DNA from: Actinomycetota bacterium | GTDB lineage: Bacteria > Actinomycetota > Actinomycetes > Nanopelagicales > Nanopelagicaceae | Reading direction: 5' to 3' | Length of the DNA: 5,216 nucleotides | Assembly: GCA_009702205.1 (NCBI GenBank) | Contig: WLIM01000071.1 | Span: forward strand, 1 to 5,216 | Part shown: positions 5,207 through 5,216 of the stretch, piece by piece | Layout of the letters: each line of letters starts with the position of its first letter | How positions within the stretch are numbered: the first letter of the stretch is position 1 | Made by a program: the position numbers and the translations under genes | The notes under the pieces: model-generated | What the model was told of the DNA's origin: nothing | The model's input: the letters and a program-made list of their open reading frames with translations, nothing else | Databases searched by the model: none

Positions 5207-5216
5207 CTTAATTAAG

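Noticed and set aside
5207..5216. Perfect 10-bp palindrome cttaattaag at the window edge
   Set aside because: It is AT-rich, short, just upstream of the rpmG ribosome binding site and cut by the window end, so no function can be supported.
1..5216. Search for mobile elements, CRISPR-like repeats, defence or toxin-antitoxin genes
   Set aside because: No transposase, integrase, regular repeat array or paired small genes are visible. Nearly all bases belong to conserved housekeeping genes in a known actinobacterial order.

Overview
The window reads as a housekeeping stretch of an actinobacterial chromosome. Gene content and order (rpmG, a HadA/HadB-like dehydratase pair, murB, an aspartate aminotransferase, tRNA-Trp, secE, nusG) match the well-known neighbourhood around secE-nusG in Actinobacteria. 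Base composition is clearly lower in GC than in Streptomyces or Mycobacterium, with many codons ending in A or T. This suggests a genome-streamlined aquatic actinobacterium (Ca. Nanopelagicales/acI-like); that placement is inference from gene order and composition only.

Right block (minus strand, 5193 down to 2459): rpmG, hadA-like, hadB-like, a GT2-like glycosyltransferase and murB form one compact operon. The gaps and overlaps are 4 nt, a 4-nt ATGA overlap, a 1-nt TAATG overlap and 9 nt, so translational coupling is likely. Middle (plus strand, 1242-2450): a class I/II aminotransferase (aspartate type) stands alone and converges on murB with only 8 bp between the stop codons. Left block (minus strand, 1080 down to 1): tRNA-Trp(CCA), a well-formed promoter just behind it, then secE and nusG 12 bp apart. 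nusG runs off the window inside its KOW domain, and rplK would be expected next.

Functionally the window joins translation and transcription core functions (L33, tRNA-Trp, NusG), protein export (SecE), envelope building (MurB, a probable glycosyltransferase, a (3R)-hydroxyacyl dehydratase-type pair) and amino-acid metabolism. About 97% of the window is accounted for by genes; the only sizeable gap is the 161-bp divergent region 1081-1241. I found no mobile element, CRISPR array, defence system or novel multi-gene system. The points worth a second look are small: the GT2-like protein with an altered DxD site, apparently leaderless aspC expression with a 42-bp spaced direct repeat, the choice of secE start, a perfect hairpin at the start of hadA, and a shared inverted repeat over the two convergent stop codons.
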